DNA of 64,000 nucleotides from positions 1,178,001 to 1,242,000 of the forward strand of contig CAWAPS010000002.1 in assembly GCA_963783945.1 (NCBI GenBank), given 5' to 3'. A model generated the notes under the pieces. It searched no databases, was not told the origin of the DNA, and saw only the letters and a program-made list of their open reading frames with translations. Positions 1 through 9,002 of this stretch are shown piece after piece; position 1 is the first letter of the stretch; each line of letters starts with the position of its first letter. The translations under genes were made by a program, and so were the position numbers. Source of the stretch: CAWAPS01 sp963783945 (lineage in GTDB: Bacteria; Actinomycetota; Acidimicrobiia; Acidimicrobiales; Palsa-688).

Positions 1-558
1 CCGCAGGTGCTCGCACGCCTCGATGATGGCCAGGATGTCCTTTTCCGACAGCGTCTTCGGCCTTCGGCGCGGCACAGTCAACTTCACCGGCCGGACCGGG
101 ATCGGGTTGGCCTTGGTGGCGTGATAGAGGAACGGCTTGTAGCTTCGCCGGCCCGCCCGCCGCCAGATCATCAGATCCTCAGCTAGTCCCACGCCCACCC
201 TGGCCAGATAGTCATAGAACCCGAACACGGCGGCCAGATACTGGTTGACCGTCGCCGGTTTGCGCCCAGCTTGGTCGGCATCGATGATCACCGAGTCGCG
301 GCGGGGTGATCGCAGCCAGGCCACAAAGCGCCCCACATCATCCAGGCCTGCCCCATCCCAACGAACGCCTGCGGCGTGAAGGAACTCGAACCACAGCTTC
401 AGGCCGATGGCATACCCCCGCACGGTGCGCGGAGAGCGCTCTATCGCCGAAAGGTGCGACAGGTACGCCTCGATCGGCGCTATCGGCTCCCCACCGTCAT
501 CCAGCACCGTCCAAGAGACCGCCTCGCTGGCGGGCATCACCACCCGCTGCAACCTCAC
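1..558 (-). CDS. Tyrosine recombinase/integrase, N-terminal part (runs off window)
   Basis: Reading leftwards from a GTG at 556-558, the frame stays open to base 1, giving 186 residues. It begins VRLQRVVMPASEAV and contains a core-binding (SAM-like) domain: 'APIEAYLSHLSAIERSPRT', 'GYAIGLKLWFEFL' and 'ATVNQYLAAVFGFYDYL', the usual arrangement in DNA breaking-rejoining enzymes. It ends at 'KTLSEKDILAIIEACEHLR', just before the catalytic domain, so the active-site residues lie outside the window. The GTG start overlaps the TGA of the upstream 74-codon gene (GTGA), implying translational coupling as the last gene of a four-gene operon. It probably mobilises the cassette. No sign of damage is visible in this part. 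Confidence 0.85.
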   Translation of the reverse strand, partial: MRLQRVVMPASEAVSWTVLDDGGEPIAPIEAYLSHLSAIERSPRTVRGYAIGLKLWFEFLHAAGVRWDGAGLDDVGRFVAWLRSPRRDSVIIDADQAGRKPATVNQYLAAVFGFYDYLARVGVGLAEDLMIWRRAGRRSYKPFLYHATKANPIPVRPVKLTVPRRRPKTLSEKDILAIIEACEHLR

Positions 559-779
559 GAGCAGTCACCCGACTGGCTCATAGCTGGCCCCGATAGAGCG
601 ACCCGCACCATGCACACCGGGACCCGATCGTCTTGGAGCTCTTGCAACAGCACCATCAAGGCCCGGCCGGCGGTCAGGTGAACCAACCGATGCGGGAGGA
701 CGTAAACCTCCACGCTGATACGAATCTGGCTGTCACCATTGGGTGTCGCAGACTGTCGTGCTCCGCAGCGACGGTTCAC
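555..779 (-). CDS. Small protein of recombinase operon, unknown function
   Basis: A 74-residue frame with an ATG that overlaps the TGA of the upstream gene (ATGA), and a TGA that overlaps the GTG start of the recombinase. This double overlap is the main reason to call it a gene. The middle, 'QIRISVEVYVLPHRLVHLTAG', looks like a folded beta/alpha segment; I recognise no family. It may be an accessory or directionality factor of the recombinase, which is inference from position only. Confidence 0.5.
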   Translation of the reverse strand: MNRRCGARQSATPNGDSQIRISVEVYVLPHRLVHLTAGRALMVLLQELQDDRVPVCMVRVALSGPAMSQSGDCS

Positions 780-1111
780 CGAGCATCCCCCAGCACCGTG
801 GCCCGGGCGTAAAGCACCGAGCCGGGCGGCTCTGCCACGCCGCGCAACTCGATATCAACAGGATGTTTCACTCGACGACCCCAACCGTTGACGGCAGTGC
901 TAGTCCGGTATTCGCGCACCACCGCCCACCGCCCGGGATTGGCTCGCAGCAACTCGACAATCTCGCCCGTGAGGACCCGACGTCGGTCAGGCGGCGGGTC
1001 CCGCCACATCAACTGGGCGGTCCCTCGCCGCGACGACTCCACTCTGAACATCTTCAGCTGCTCATCTTCGGCGATCAGCCCGGCCCCCAGCTCGCTCACC
1101 TCGACAGTCAT
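776..1111 (-). CDS. Hypothetical protein of recombinase operon
   Basis: 111 residues starting MTVEVSELGAGLIAEDEQL. The ATG at 1109-1111 overlaps the TGA of the DUF6431 gene (ATGA), and its own TGA overlaps the next ATG. A longer start at 1222 exists but would overlap the upstream gene by 115 bases, so I prefer the coupled start. The protein is charged and includes 'RRVLTGEIVELLRANPGRWAVV', resembling a small DNA-associated helical segment. I do not recognise the family. Its place between a zinc-ribbon/HTH protein and a recombinase suggests an accessory role in the same mobile cassette. Confidence 0.55.
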   Translation of the reverse strand: MTVEVSELGAGLIAEDEQLKMFRVESSRRGTAQLMWRDPPPDRRRVLTGEIVELLRANPGRWAVVREYRTSTAVNGWGRRVKHPVDIELRGVAEPPGSVLYARATVLGDAR

Positions 1112-1854
1112 GGCGGCCTCTTCCCGTCGCTCGAATCGATCAAGGTCATCAAACGCCTCTCGTCGACATCCGGGAAGACGCGCGATGTTGTTGGTCCTGC
1201 GGAACTGACCGGGACCAGCCACCTTCCATTGGTCATCACCGACACTGCCGGCCAGCGGGCCAGGACATCGGTCTCACACACCGCCCGGGCCAAGTCGTCC
1301 AACCCCGACAGGACCGCCGCCTCCGCCGACGAGGCTAACCCAGCCACACGCAACCCGATTACCGCTCCAACCATCACCGCCACCGCATAGGCCACCCGGG
1401 CCCGCTCACGATGTCGCCCGCACCAGCTCCGCACCGTGGACTGCGCCACCCCCGCCACCCGCGCCACGGCACGAGAGCCCCTGCCGTCCACCGCCACCTG
1501 GACCGCCGAGCCGATCACCTCCACCCCGAAAGTGCGCCCCACCAGACAGAACGACGGCAACAGAACATGACTCACCCGACACGACGAGCAGCGAGCCCGG
1601 CGCACCCAAATCCGCCACGACCCACCATCCCGCACTGTCCGCCAATAGCCCGACCAGAACACCATCGACGCCCGGCAGCCCGGACAGCAACACCGAGGCA
1701 CCACCACCGCCTTGCCGGCTGTGGCGTACTCCTCGACCGACAGCTGGCAAGCCCATACCATGGCCACGGGCGCGAACCGCCTTTGGGGTCCCCTCCCCGA
1801 GAGCGCCAACCCGAGGGGAGGGGCCCCTTCAATCACATCAACGACGGCCACCAT
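1108..1854 (-). CDS. DUF6431-like zinc-ribbon/HTH protein
   Basis: 248 residues. Cysteine pairs near residues 55-60 ('RCCCPGCRA') and 90-93 ('ARCSSCRVSH') suggest a zinc ribbon. A helix-turn-helix-like stretch 'SRAVARVAGVAQSTVRSW' follows near residue 130, then a hydrophobic segment 'VAYAVAVMVGAVIGLRVAGL'. This order fits my memory of DUF6431 proteins, which often accompany actinobacterial tyrosine recombinases. It is the first gene of a minus-strand operon (DUF6431, 111 aa, 74 aa, recombinase) in which every junction is a 4-base start/stop overlap. A role in DNA recognition for the mobile cassette is inference. Confidence 0.65.
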   Translation of the reverse strand: MVAVVDVIEGAPPLGLALSGRGPQRRFAPVAMVWACQLSVEEYATAGKAVVVPRCCCPGCRASMVFWSGYWRTVRDGGSWRIWVRRARCSSCRVSHVLLPSFCLVGRTFGVEVIGSAVQVAVDGRGSRAVARVAGVAQSTVRSWCGRHRERARVAYAVAVMVGAVIGLRVAGLASSAEAAVLSGLDDLARAVCETDVLARWPAVSVMTNGRWLVPVSSAGPTTSRVFPDVDERRLMTLIDSSDGKRPP

Positions 1855-2240
1855 CCTCTCCCCAGACCGTCCCCGTCCGCTCGTGACCCCACCACCGCCC
1901 AGTCGGCAACATCGACAACACCGCTACAGACACCACCGTCGCCAAGGCAACAATCGGGCCCCGTCGACTACATCATCGACAGCACCGCAGCCGCTACAGA
2001 CAAGTGCCGATAGGAGCCCCCCGGGAGGCTTGAGATCTCAAGCGTCACCCGTTCGCCTGCCGCCGGGTGACCCCCGCCGACGAATGTTGCATGTTGATCG
2101 GTGAGATACAGAACGGCGCGCCCGAATATCGGGTCCCGCAGGTGGGTCGGCGCGCCAGATCGGCTCTTCCGGCGCTTTCTACCCAGTCGAGGTCGGATGT
2201 GTGAGTTGAGGAAAGCGGAGGGCGAAACGGGCCGGGCCGG
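1855..2240 (+). other. No gene seen
   Basis: Upstream region of the DUF6431 operon. It contains C/A-rich low-complexity sequence around 1880-2010, with a short direct repeat CCGCTACAGAC near 1920 and 1990. Possible frames here show no recognisable protein. A promoter for the operon is expected but I cannot point to one. Confidence 0.4.
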
Positions 2241-2660
2241 TCAACCTTGGGCGAAGGATGCTATTGCGATCCCGGTGTCGCGGCTGATGTCAGGACAGGC
2301 GACGGGGAAGACCTCAGTGCCGTGGATGGTGCCCATGACTTGGCGGCACCTGGCCTGTACGCCGGAGCGTAAGAGCAGCCGGTAGAACTCGATACCTTCG
2401 TCGCGAAGCGGGTCGCACTCGTTGACGCTTATTACGGTCGGAACGAGCCCGTCGACGTCTTCGGGGGAGGCGAACAGGGGCCACGCGAGCGGGTTGCGGC
2501 GCTCGAACTGCTCGATGCCGTATCCCATGGCGCCCCTGTTGTTGTGGAGGTCCAGCAGGATTCCGTTGTTCTCGGTAGAGGAAGGAAGATCCGGGCGGGG
2601 CCAAGACCCGGCGATGTAGGGACAGAGGGCGAACAGGCCCTTGATGAGCTCGAGTTTGCC
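2241..2660 (-). pseudogene. Alpha/beta hydrolase (HSL-like esterase), C-terminal remnant
   Basis: The last ~138 residues match the C-terminal half of hormone-sensitive-lipase-type hydrolases: 'GLFALCPYIAGSW', 'NNGILLDL', 'VISVNECDPLRDEG' (acid Asp region) and 'GTIHGTEVF' (catalytic His region). Upstream of about 2660 the same frame turns into low-quality sequence, and the nucleophile motif GxSxG is absent in all three frames, so the N-terminal half is lost or scrambled. A non-functional remnant. Confidence 0.75.
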
Positions 2661-3174
2661 TTCTTGACGCCCTCGACGCGGTTGGCCACAACCGCGTCGG
2701 TGGAAGACGTGTCGGGCGCGAGTGGTTCTGGCAATGTGCGTCGAAGGGGAGTTACGGCCGCTCCGGCGGCTGGTTCTGACCTCGGGCGTCGATAGCGCTG
2801 AGCCTGGCTGCCATCTGCTACACGGGAGACGCAGAGACGGCACGACGACGCGCATCCGTCGCGCCGGAGCGCGGGATCCGGTCGCGCAAATCGCCGCCAG
2901 CGTAAAAAATACTGGAGCGCCGAACGAGCCAACAGAACGATCCAATGGTCCCAGAAGGTGGACGGTTGTCCCTGCCTGCTCGCACGCGCCCCTACCGCGC
3001 GGACATCTGATGGCTAATACCGGCCCCGAGGTGCTGTTCGCCGGACGATACATAGTAGGCGCTCAACAATCCGACGGCCGTCTCCCGCACGGCCGCGCCG
3101 AACGGCATCTATGCGGCCACTTTTGCAATGACGGAATAACGCGCTGATAGACGGGGATCGCTAGGGGCGCAACC
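2661..3174 (+). other. No intact gene; decayed sequence
   Basis: Probably holds the degraded 5' half of the hydrolase remnant to its left; open frames here translate to arginine-rich shadow sequence. Nothing else is recognisable. Confidence 0.4.
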
Positions 3175-3542
3175 TCAAGCCAAAGGAATCATCAGGAAGG
3201 ACGCGGGCTGGTCGCCCACAACTCTCGTCAGATGTCCCCGTCCCTCAAGGTCTTCGGGCAGCAATATCTCACCGGGTCGGAACCGCCTCGTGTCCTCGTC
3301 AGTTGTTTCAACCTCCAGCTCGCCGTCGAGGACGACGACAAACTGCCGTTGCGGAGGAGGATGCCACCACGTGGGGCGAACCCCGGGTGGAATCGTCATA
3401 AACGTCAACTCGAAAGCCGGGATCGCCGGTGAGACAAGCACGGGTGCGATGTCGCCGGCGGAGGGGACCTCCGCTTGATTGACGTCGGCTTCCTCAAAGC
3501 GCGAACCCCACTTCCATTGTCGGTTACCTTGACGTAACGCAT
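3175..3542 (-). pseudogene. Cupin-domain protein with one frameshift
   Basis: The 3' part (from 3441) encodes 'AFELTFMTIPPGVRPTWW', 'RQFVVVLDGELEVET', 'FRPGEILLPEDLEGRGH' and ends 'SFLMIPLA', a single cupin beta-barrel with the GxxxH-type metal loop. The expected N-terminus (MRYVKVTDNGSG) lies one frame away from an ATG at 3540-3542. The correct continuation ('SRFEEADVNQAEV') resumes after a GGGG run near 3512. One missing or extra base therefore splits an otherwise well-kept small cupin. A GGAGG sits directly against the ATG. Either a fresh pseudogene or an indel error. Confidence 0.75.
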
Positions 3543-3702
3543 CCTCCTAGTCTCGCGAAAGCTGATTTTTGGGCGCCGTTTCAGGACCGCGGTCGCCATG
3601 TCGACGATGGGCGTCTTGACGCCTGCTACTCCAGCCGGGCAAGTGCTGATGGGGAGAGGGGTCCTCTTTTTGATGTGGCTAGGCCTGAGCGACGCGGCTG
3701 AT

Positions 3703-4128
3703 GTTCCCTAATCCCTGGCGCCGGTCGCCTTGGGCAGCCAGGAGCTGGTGTTCATCCTGCCCCCAGGTTCCACCGTGACGGAAGGAGATCCGCTCGAAGC
3801 TTCGGACGGCGGGGAGATCCCGCTCGTGGCCGCCCCGGTGGGCACATCGAGCCGCCGGTTATTAGACCAGCAGCTCGGCGCGCTGGGTCGCAAACCGACT
3901 CTGGCCGTGGTTTAGGCGCAGCGCGATGCCATCCTGCCTCTAGTAGTGGCCGGCGCCGGTGCCGCGCTTGTCCCTGAACCGATGGCACTGATCGCCGAGA
4001 CTCTCGGGGCTGTCATCGCCCGACCGACACCCCCGGCAATCCGGGATCTGGTCCTGCTGCAGCGGCCTGGGCCGCTCTCCCCCGGCGCGTCCCGGTTCGT
4101 CGAACTTGCGGCGGGGGCGGCGCCGTGA
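3703..4128 (+). pseudogene. LysR-family regulator, effector-domain remnant with in-frame stop
   Basis: The frame reads 'ALGSQELVFILPPGS', 'PLVAAPVGTSSRRLLDQQL', then TAG at 3913-3915, then resumes without a shift as 'AQRDAILPLVVAGAGAALVPE' and 'LQRPGPLSPGASRFVELA'. This is the C-terminal substrate-binding domain of a LysR regulator, with a stop where the family usually has a Glu codon. The DNA-binding half is missing. Clearly a pseudogene, since the stop is a substitution rather than an indel. Confidence 0.8.
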
Positions 4129-4257
4129 ACCGTCCCGGCCCTGGCCAAGTCCGGGCAGCCCGCTTCGGGCTCGTCGCCCCCGAGCCGCTGCGATCCCGAT
4201 CCTGTTGTTGCAGTGGCGTACTTCGAACGCCTCGATCGCCCGCGGCCCAGTAGCTGA

Positions 4258-4612
4258 TCATTCCAGCCCGCATGGCTGCCAGGGCCAGAAGATGACCGAC
4301 CACGAAGAGTTCAACCGCTGGCGCACCTCGCCCGGCTCGTCGGTTGCGGCGCTCCCGGCTGCATCGAGAAGGGTTTCGGCGAGGTCGACGTCGACTACGT
4401 GGTGGGCGAGGCGGGCCAGTTCGACGGCCTGAGTTCCTTGCCCGCAGCCGGCGTCTAGCACCGAGAGCGCCTTGACTGTCTCGAGAAGGTGGGCGGCCAG
4501 TTGTCGACGGACGAGCTCCTGGCACACCGCGTCGCTGGCGAGGCCGAGGCCCGGACATCCACGCATCGACAGCGGGAGCGAACATGCTCTCTTCCTTCGC
4601 TGCCTCGTCCAT
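4258..4612 (-). pseudogene. SAM-dependent methyltransferase, N-terminal remnant
   Basis: The N-terminal piece 'DEAAKEESMFAPAVDAWMSG' (from about 4612) and the cofactor-binding piece 'ALSVLDAGCGQGTQAVELA' followed by 'DVDLAETLLDAA' lie in two different frames, so at least one frameshift separates them. After the first Rossmann strand-helix units the sequence loses similarity, so the C-terminal two thirds is missing. The glycine-rich motif I (DAGCGQG) identifies a class I methyltransferase; the substrate is unknown. Confidence 0.75.
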
Positions 4613-5082
4613 CAGCGATCACCGTAATGGGGTCGATTCGTCGCAACCTCCTCCAGGTCTGGAAGACGCGGCCCCGGGCCCCCGCAGCCCTGGCTTCTTA
4701 GGATGTCCCGGCGATGCGGCTTGCAAGGTCGACTCAGACGTGTACGACCGGGAGCCCTCGACGTGGGATGGAACTGGTCGATCGAAACTTCCAGGCCAGC
4801 GTTGTCGGCGATCTCGACGCGATCGAGTTGCTGAACGCTCAGGGTGTCGAACAGCTGGGCATCGAGGGCTCGGCCAGTAGGGGGCTTGCGCCCACCTCCC
4901 GTCCTCTCCGCCTCTAGGAGTGGACACACCCTGCCCACCCCGAGCCCACCCCATCCGGGCTGAACCGGACGTCACCGAAGTCGAGCAGGCGCGGAGGCCT
5001 GACGGAGCCCTCCGTTGAATGGGTTAACGCTCGACCGTGCTCTCGCCGAGGCTCTCATGAAATAACGAAATGGCCTCGACGA
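4613..5082 (+). other. No recognisable gene
   Basis: Frames on both strands are open for about 100 codons but carry no motif I recognise. It lies between the methyltransferase and TetR remnants and may be decayed. Confidence 0.35.
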
Positions 5083-5680
5083 TCACTCGGAATCCTTCGT
5101 GCTCGCAAGGAACTGACGGAGAATTTGAGCAAGATCCTCAATCGCCTCCTGATCCGACTCGTATCCGACCAGAGTGCTGAGATGTCGGCCGAAAATATAC
5201 CAACCGAAGGTGCACATCACTGTGACCAGGAGCAATCCTCGCCGTCCTGGACCGGCAAGTTCTGCTGCGTGGGGAACGAACGTGAATTTCTTTTGGTACT
5301 TCCGCGGGTCTTCACCAGTGAGGAGCATCCAAGCGATAATCCGCGCATATGTCTGCACGCTGAGACCCGGGCTATCGCCTGGCATCTCCTGAACTGAGCC
5401 ACTCTCGTTCACAGGGAGTGACCCGATGAGCGCTTCCACCGCCTCCTCGAAAGAGTAGATCGTCAGGTCGCGTTCGCGTCCGATCCACCATATCCGTCAG
5501 TACCGCTCCCAGTAAGGCCGTCTTGCTGCCAAAATGTCGGTGGAGGAGTCCGAGATTGACCCGCGCGTCCGCGGCAATGTCCCGTAGAGCCGCAGTCGGC
5601 CCCTCCGAGGCGAATCGCTTTCGGGCAGCAGTAAGCACAGCTGCCCGTACCTCTTGGGCGCCGTAGGGTCGTCGCTTCAC
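5083..5680 (-). pseudogene. TetR/AcrR regulator with one frameshift
   Basis: A GTG at 5678-5680 starts 'VKRRPYGAQEVRAAVLTAA', followed by the helix-turn-helix 'LRDIAADARVNLGLLHRHF'. The ligand-binding part ('IYSFEEAVEALIGSLPV', 'YARIIAWMLLTGEDPRKYQ', 'GWYIFGRHLSTLVGY') continues in another frame from about 5465. The two halves join to a normal ~195-residue TetR protein. It is divergent from the DUF1214 gene and probably once controlled it; a canonical promoter and a palindrome lie between them. Frameshift by decay or sequencing cannot be decided here. Confidence 0.8.
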
Positions 5681-5682
5681 AC

Positions 5683-5711
5683 TTGACAAGGGTAGACAGC
5701 CTATCCATAAT
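5683..5711 (+). promoter_or_regulatory. Sigma70-type promoter for DUF1214 gene
   Basis: TTGACA at 5683-5688, a 17-base spacer, then CATAAT at 5706-5711. This is a near-consensus housekeeping promoter directed at the gene starting at 5796, unusually clear for such GC-rich DNA. Confidence 0.6.
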
Positions 5712-5719
5712 ATTGCGGT

Positions 5720-5734
5720 GTAGACACTGTGTAC
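5720..5734. promoter_or_regulatory. Candidate TetR operator (imperfect palindrome)
   Basis: GTAGACACTGTGTAC is an imperfect 15-bp palindrome just downstream of the -10 box. GTAGACA also occurs 28 bases upstream at 5692. Its position suits repression by the divergent TetR protein. Confidence 0.4.
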
Positions 5735-5795
5735 GCCGTGGTCAGCCAGCAGTCCCGGGGAACCACCTTTTGACTGAAAGGGAAGGAACAAGACC

Positions 5796-7016
5796 GTGAC
5801 CACTGAGATTCGCCCGCTTTTTGACTACCTCGAGCCGCTCAACAAGGCGGTGGCGGAGATCGCGAACACGTGGCGGCCCGAGGATCCGGAGTACCGGGCG
5901 GACGTGTACCGTCAGATAATGATGCAGCTGTCCTACAGCTACTTCGTGTTCTTCCACGCCGACGCCGAGCACCCGGATTGGGCGCCCCTGTGGAACCCCG
6001 TGTACACGCTGCAGCCCAACCCCGACGACATCTACCTGCAAGCGCCGCTCGACAGCGCCCACCGGTACAAGGTATCTGGCAACCGGGGCACCTCGAAAAT
6101 GCTCGTCTTCACGACGCAGATCAGCAACTCTGGCATGCCTTACATCGATCCCGCCACGGGCAAGGAGTGGGAGAGCCCCGACGAGATCATCGCCAATGTC
6201 GGCCGCTTCCACAGCGACACCGACGACGACGACATGACCTTCGAGGCCAACGGTGACTTCGAACTCCTGATCAGCAGCGAGAAGCCTGCCGGCTACGCGG
6301 GCAACTGGTTGCAGATGAAGCCGGGGGCCACTGTGCTCATGACCCGGTATCGAAGCTACGACTGGGAGAACGAGATCGACCCCGTCATGTCGATTGAGTG
6401 CCTCGACCCTACAGGCTTGAAGAAGCGGCTCAGCCCCGAGGAGATCCTGGAGCGGGTGCAGTTGATGGCCCAGATGCCCGTGCGGTCTATGAGGCTTTTC
6501 TACGAGATGCAGAACCAGATCAAAGGTCGGGTGGGCGTCAACGTCTTCGAACCGGTCCGCATGGGTGGCGCCCTCTCGAAGCAGGTGTACCTGCCGGCGG
6601 TCTTCGAGTTCGAGGACGACGAGGCTCTGATCTTGGAGACCGACATGCCTGAGCAGCACAGGTACTGGAACTTCCAGCTCAACGATCCCTACTTCAACTG
6701 CCTGGAGTTCGTATACCGCCAGTCGAGCACCAACGGTCATTTCGCCAAGCTCAGCTCGGACGGCAAGTTTCGTGCCGTAATCTCCTTGGAGGATCCCGGG
6801 GTCCCCAACTGGCTGGACCCCGCCGGCTACAAGCAAGGGACGATCTACGGCCGGTGGTACGAGTGCGACCCCGAGCCCACCCCGATCTTAAAGCGGGTCA
6901 AGTTCGCAACGCTACGCGACCACCTTCCCGCCGATACCCCAACGGTGACTCCAGAAGATCGGGCCGAAGAGCTACGCCGGCGGGTCAGAGGTTGCCAGCG
7001 CCGACGCAGGTGGTGA
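5796..7016 (+). CDS. DUF1214-domain protein
   Basis: 406 residues from a GTG preceded by AAGGGAAGGA. The C-terminal third has the DUF1214 signature: 'HRYWNFQLNDPYFNCLEF', 'SSDGKFRAVISLEDPGVPNW' and 'GTIYGRWYECD'. The N-terminal two thirds ('YFVFFHADAEHPDWAPLW', 'ISNSGMPYIDPATGKEW') is typical of the long actinobacterial members. No signal peptide or membrane segment is seen. The reaction is not established; such genes often accompany lipid or steroid catabolism. The arginine-rich tail ('EELRRRVRGCQRRRRW') is common in relatives. Probably controlled by the divergent, now frameshifted, TetR gene. Confidence 0.8.
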   Translation: MTTEIRPLFDYLEPLNKAVAEIANTWRPEDPEYRADVYRQIMMQLSYSYFVFFHADAEHPDWAPLWNPVYTLQPNPDDIYLQAPLDSAHRYKVSGNRGTSKMLVFTTQISNSGMPYIDPATGKEWESPDEIIANVGRFHSDTDDDDMTFEANGDFELLISSEKPAGYAGNWLQMKPGATVLMTRYRSYDWENEIDPVMSIECLDPTGLKKRLSPEEILERVQLMAQMPVRSMRLFYEMQNQIKGRVGVNVFEPVRMGGALSKQVYLPAVFEFEDDEALILETDMPEQHRYWNFQLNDPYFNCLEFVYRQSSTNGHFAKLSSDGKFRAVISLEDPGVPNWLDPAGYKQGTIYGRWYECDPEPTPILKRVKFATLRDHLPADTPTVTPEDRAEELRRRVRGCQRRRRW

Positions 7017-7034
7017 CCCCAACCGGGATCTGGG

Positions 7035-7993
7035 CTAACGCGACCCTGACGCGGCGACATTATCGTGTAGGTGGCAGCAGACTGTCGCGCCGTTGGGTGT
7101 GAGGACTGGGGGCGGGTCTTCCCGGCTGCATATGTCCATCACGTAGGGGCATCGGGTCCGGAACCGGCAGCCCGAAGGGGGGTTGATTGGGGAAGGTACG
7201 TCGCCATGGAGGATGATCCGGTCTCTCCGTGCTCCATCCCCGGCTCGGATCTGGGGGGCGGCGGAGAGCAGGGCCTGGGTGTAGGGGTGGCTCGGTGCGG
7301 TGCAAACCGTGTCAGCAGGGCCGCTCTCGACAACGCGTCCCAGGTACATCACGGCGATCTCTTCGCTGACGTCGCGCACGACGCTGAGGTCGTGGGTGAT
7401 AAACAGGTAGGCGATAGTCAGGTCTGTCTGCAGTCTGCTCAGCAGATTCACGATGTGGGCCTGGCTGGAGACGTCAAGGCTGCTTACAGGCTCGTCCAAA
7501 GCGAGCAGCGACGGGCCCGGTGCGAGTGCTCGGGCGATCGCGGCGCGTTGGAGCTGGCCCCGGATAGCTCGCTCGGGTATCGACGCCCGAGGGAGGGGGA
7601 CAGTCCTACCATTCCGAGTAGCTCCGCGGCGCGGGCGTCGCGACCGGCCCGGCCAGGAAGTTGCCCTCGTAACGCTTCGCTCACGCTGGTGCTTATCGAC
7701 GCGAGAGGATCAAAAGAGGAGTAAGGGTCTTGGAATATGATCTGCATCCGTCGCCTAAGAAGTCGCAACGACCTGCCTTTCTCGTGGGTGATGTTCTCCC
7801 CGTCGAGGAAGACTTCCCCGGCGGTGGGCGCCACGAGGCGCAGGAGGAGTCGCGGGACGGTCGACTTGCCGCTGCCTGACTCGCCGACCAGCCCGAGGGT
7901 GCGCCCCGCGGGCAGCTCGAGACTGACTCCATCGACGGCCCGGAGGGTTCCGTGCCGTCCTCCCGAGAGAGTTACTCGGTAGGACTTGGATAC
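7035..7993 (-). pseudogene. Oligopeptide-type ABC transporter ATPase (OppF/DppF-like), frameshifted
   Basis: Walker A 'GLVGESGSGKST', the Q-loop region 'MQIIFQDPYSSFDP', then the signature 'LSG' runs out of frame. The correct continuation ('QLQRAAIARALAPG', 'LLALDEPVSSLDVSS', 'FITHDLSVVRDVSEEIAVMYLG' and the oligopeptide tail 'GCRFRTRCPYVMDIC') lies in another frame. The break is at a GGGG run near 7547 within LSGGQ. The N-terminus before 'SKSYRVTLSGG' has no start codon in place. No permease or binding protein lies nearby, so this is a stranded remnant, although only one base interrupts the core. Confidence 0.8.
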
Positions 7994-8124
7994 GCTGTTG
8001 CGGGAAGAACCGACCTGCGCCCAACCCGGACTGGTTGCACAATCTCCGACGGCGTCGAGAACCCACACACTGTCGATGGCGGCCTTGCGTCCAGGCCCGC
8101 CCTGAGGCGGCTCGTCTAAGGTGA

Positions 8125-8889
8125 TCAGGAAAAGCCTCCGGTCTGCATGATCATCATCTGGCTTTGCTCGACGACCTCCTGGCCTTGCCCGGAGCACTTG
8201 ATCGTGATGGTTCCGAAGTCGTTTGAGATCTCAGCCCCGCCGTTCATGGTGAGCGATCGGTCGATCTCGTCGTCCGCTGGCACGAGCCGGCGATCGCTGG
8301 TGCCGCCGATGACGTTCTGGTCGTTGAACAGGTTGCAGTTGACGGTTCGGATGTGGTCGCCGTTGAATGCGAGATCGTCGGTGTTGACAGTGGCAACGAT
8401 GGCGTAGCTGCCGCGCGGGAGCACCTTGAAATCGACGCCGACGACAGTTCCGTCGTCGGGCAACGGAGTAATCCCGCCGATCGCAAATGTTGTCGTGGAG
8501 ATTCCTGGCGCTCCCGGGGCTCCCGGGTCACCCTTGGGCCCGGATGGTCCCGGTGGACCGCCAGGCCCTGAGGGTCCCGCTGCCCCGGTCAGCCCGGCGG
8601 GTCCTGTCGGTCCGCTTGCCCCGGCGGGGCCAGTTGGTCCCGGGGCGCCCGGTTGGCCCTTCTGGTTCCAGGTGACCTGGGACTCCCAGCCCAAACAGTG
8701 GCCCATGGGGTTGTGACTGCCGAGAGACGGGTCGATCAACCTGAGCGTCCCGACGTTGTTGAGCATACAACCCGTGTAAGTCTGGGCCGAGTCCGGGATC
8801 GACGCCTGGGCCACCCCGGCCCCGGTCACGGCCAACCCAGCCACTGCCACCGCTATGATTAGGGGCCGTCGTGCCAGCTTGACTGTCAT
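8125..8889 (-). CDS. Secreted protein with collagen-like Gly-X-Y repeat
   Basis: 254 residues with a good ribosome binding site (GGAGAGGAG). A Sec signal peptide (RRPLIIAVAVAGLAVTGAG, cleavage probably after AQA) is followed by a globular part with conserved cysteines ('YTGCMLNN', 'GHCLGW'). A collagen-like stretch of 17 uninterrupted Gly-X-Y triplets spans residues 78-129. The C-terminal domain (130-254) is predicted beta-rich, with further Cys ('VNCNLFND', 'TIKCSGQG'). Such 'collagen triple helix repeat' exoproteins occur across actinobacteria; trimerisation through the repeat is likely. The role, surface structure or adhesion, is inference. Confidence 0.85.
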   Translation of the reverse strand: MTVKLARRPLIIAVAVAGLAVTGAGVAQASIPDSAQTYTGCMLNNVGTLRLIDPSLGSHNPMGHCLGWESQVTWNQKGQPGAPGPTGPAGASGPTGPAGLTGAAGPSGPGGPPGPSGPKGDPGAPGAPGISTTTFAIGGITPLPDDGTVVGVDFKVLPRGSYAIVATVNTDDLAFNGDHIRTVNCNLFNDQNVIGGTSDRRLVPADDEIDRSLTMNGGAEISNDFGTITIKCSGQGQEVVEQSQMMIMQTGGFS

Positions 8890-9002
8890 CGCTCTCCTCT
8901 CCGATGCGCCGTGTGCGGGCGCGCTAACCCTTTCGCTGCCACCATGGTGACGGCGCGTGACCGCGTACGCATCGGGTGTTTCCCCACGTTGTCAGCTAGC
9001 CG

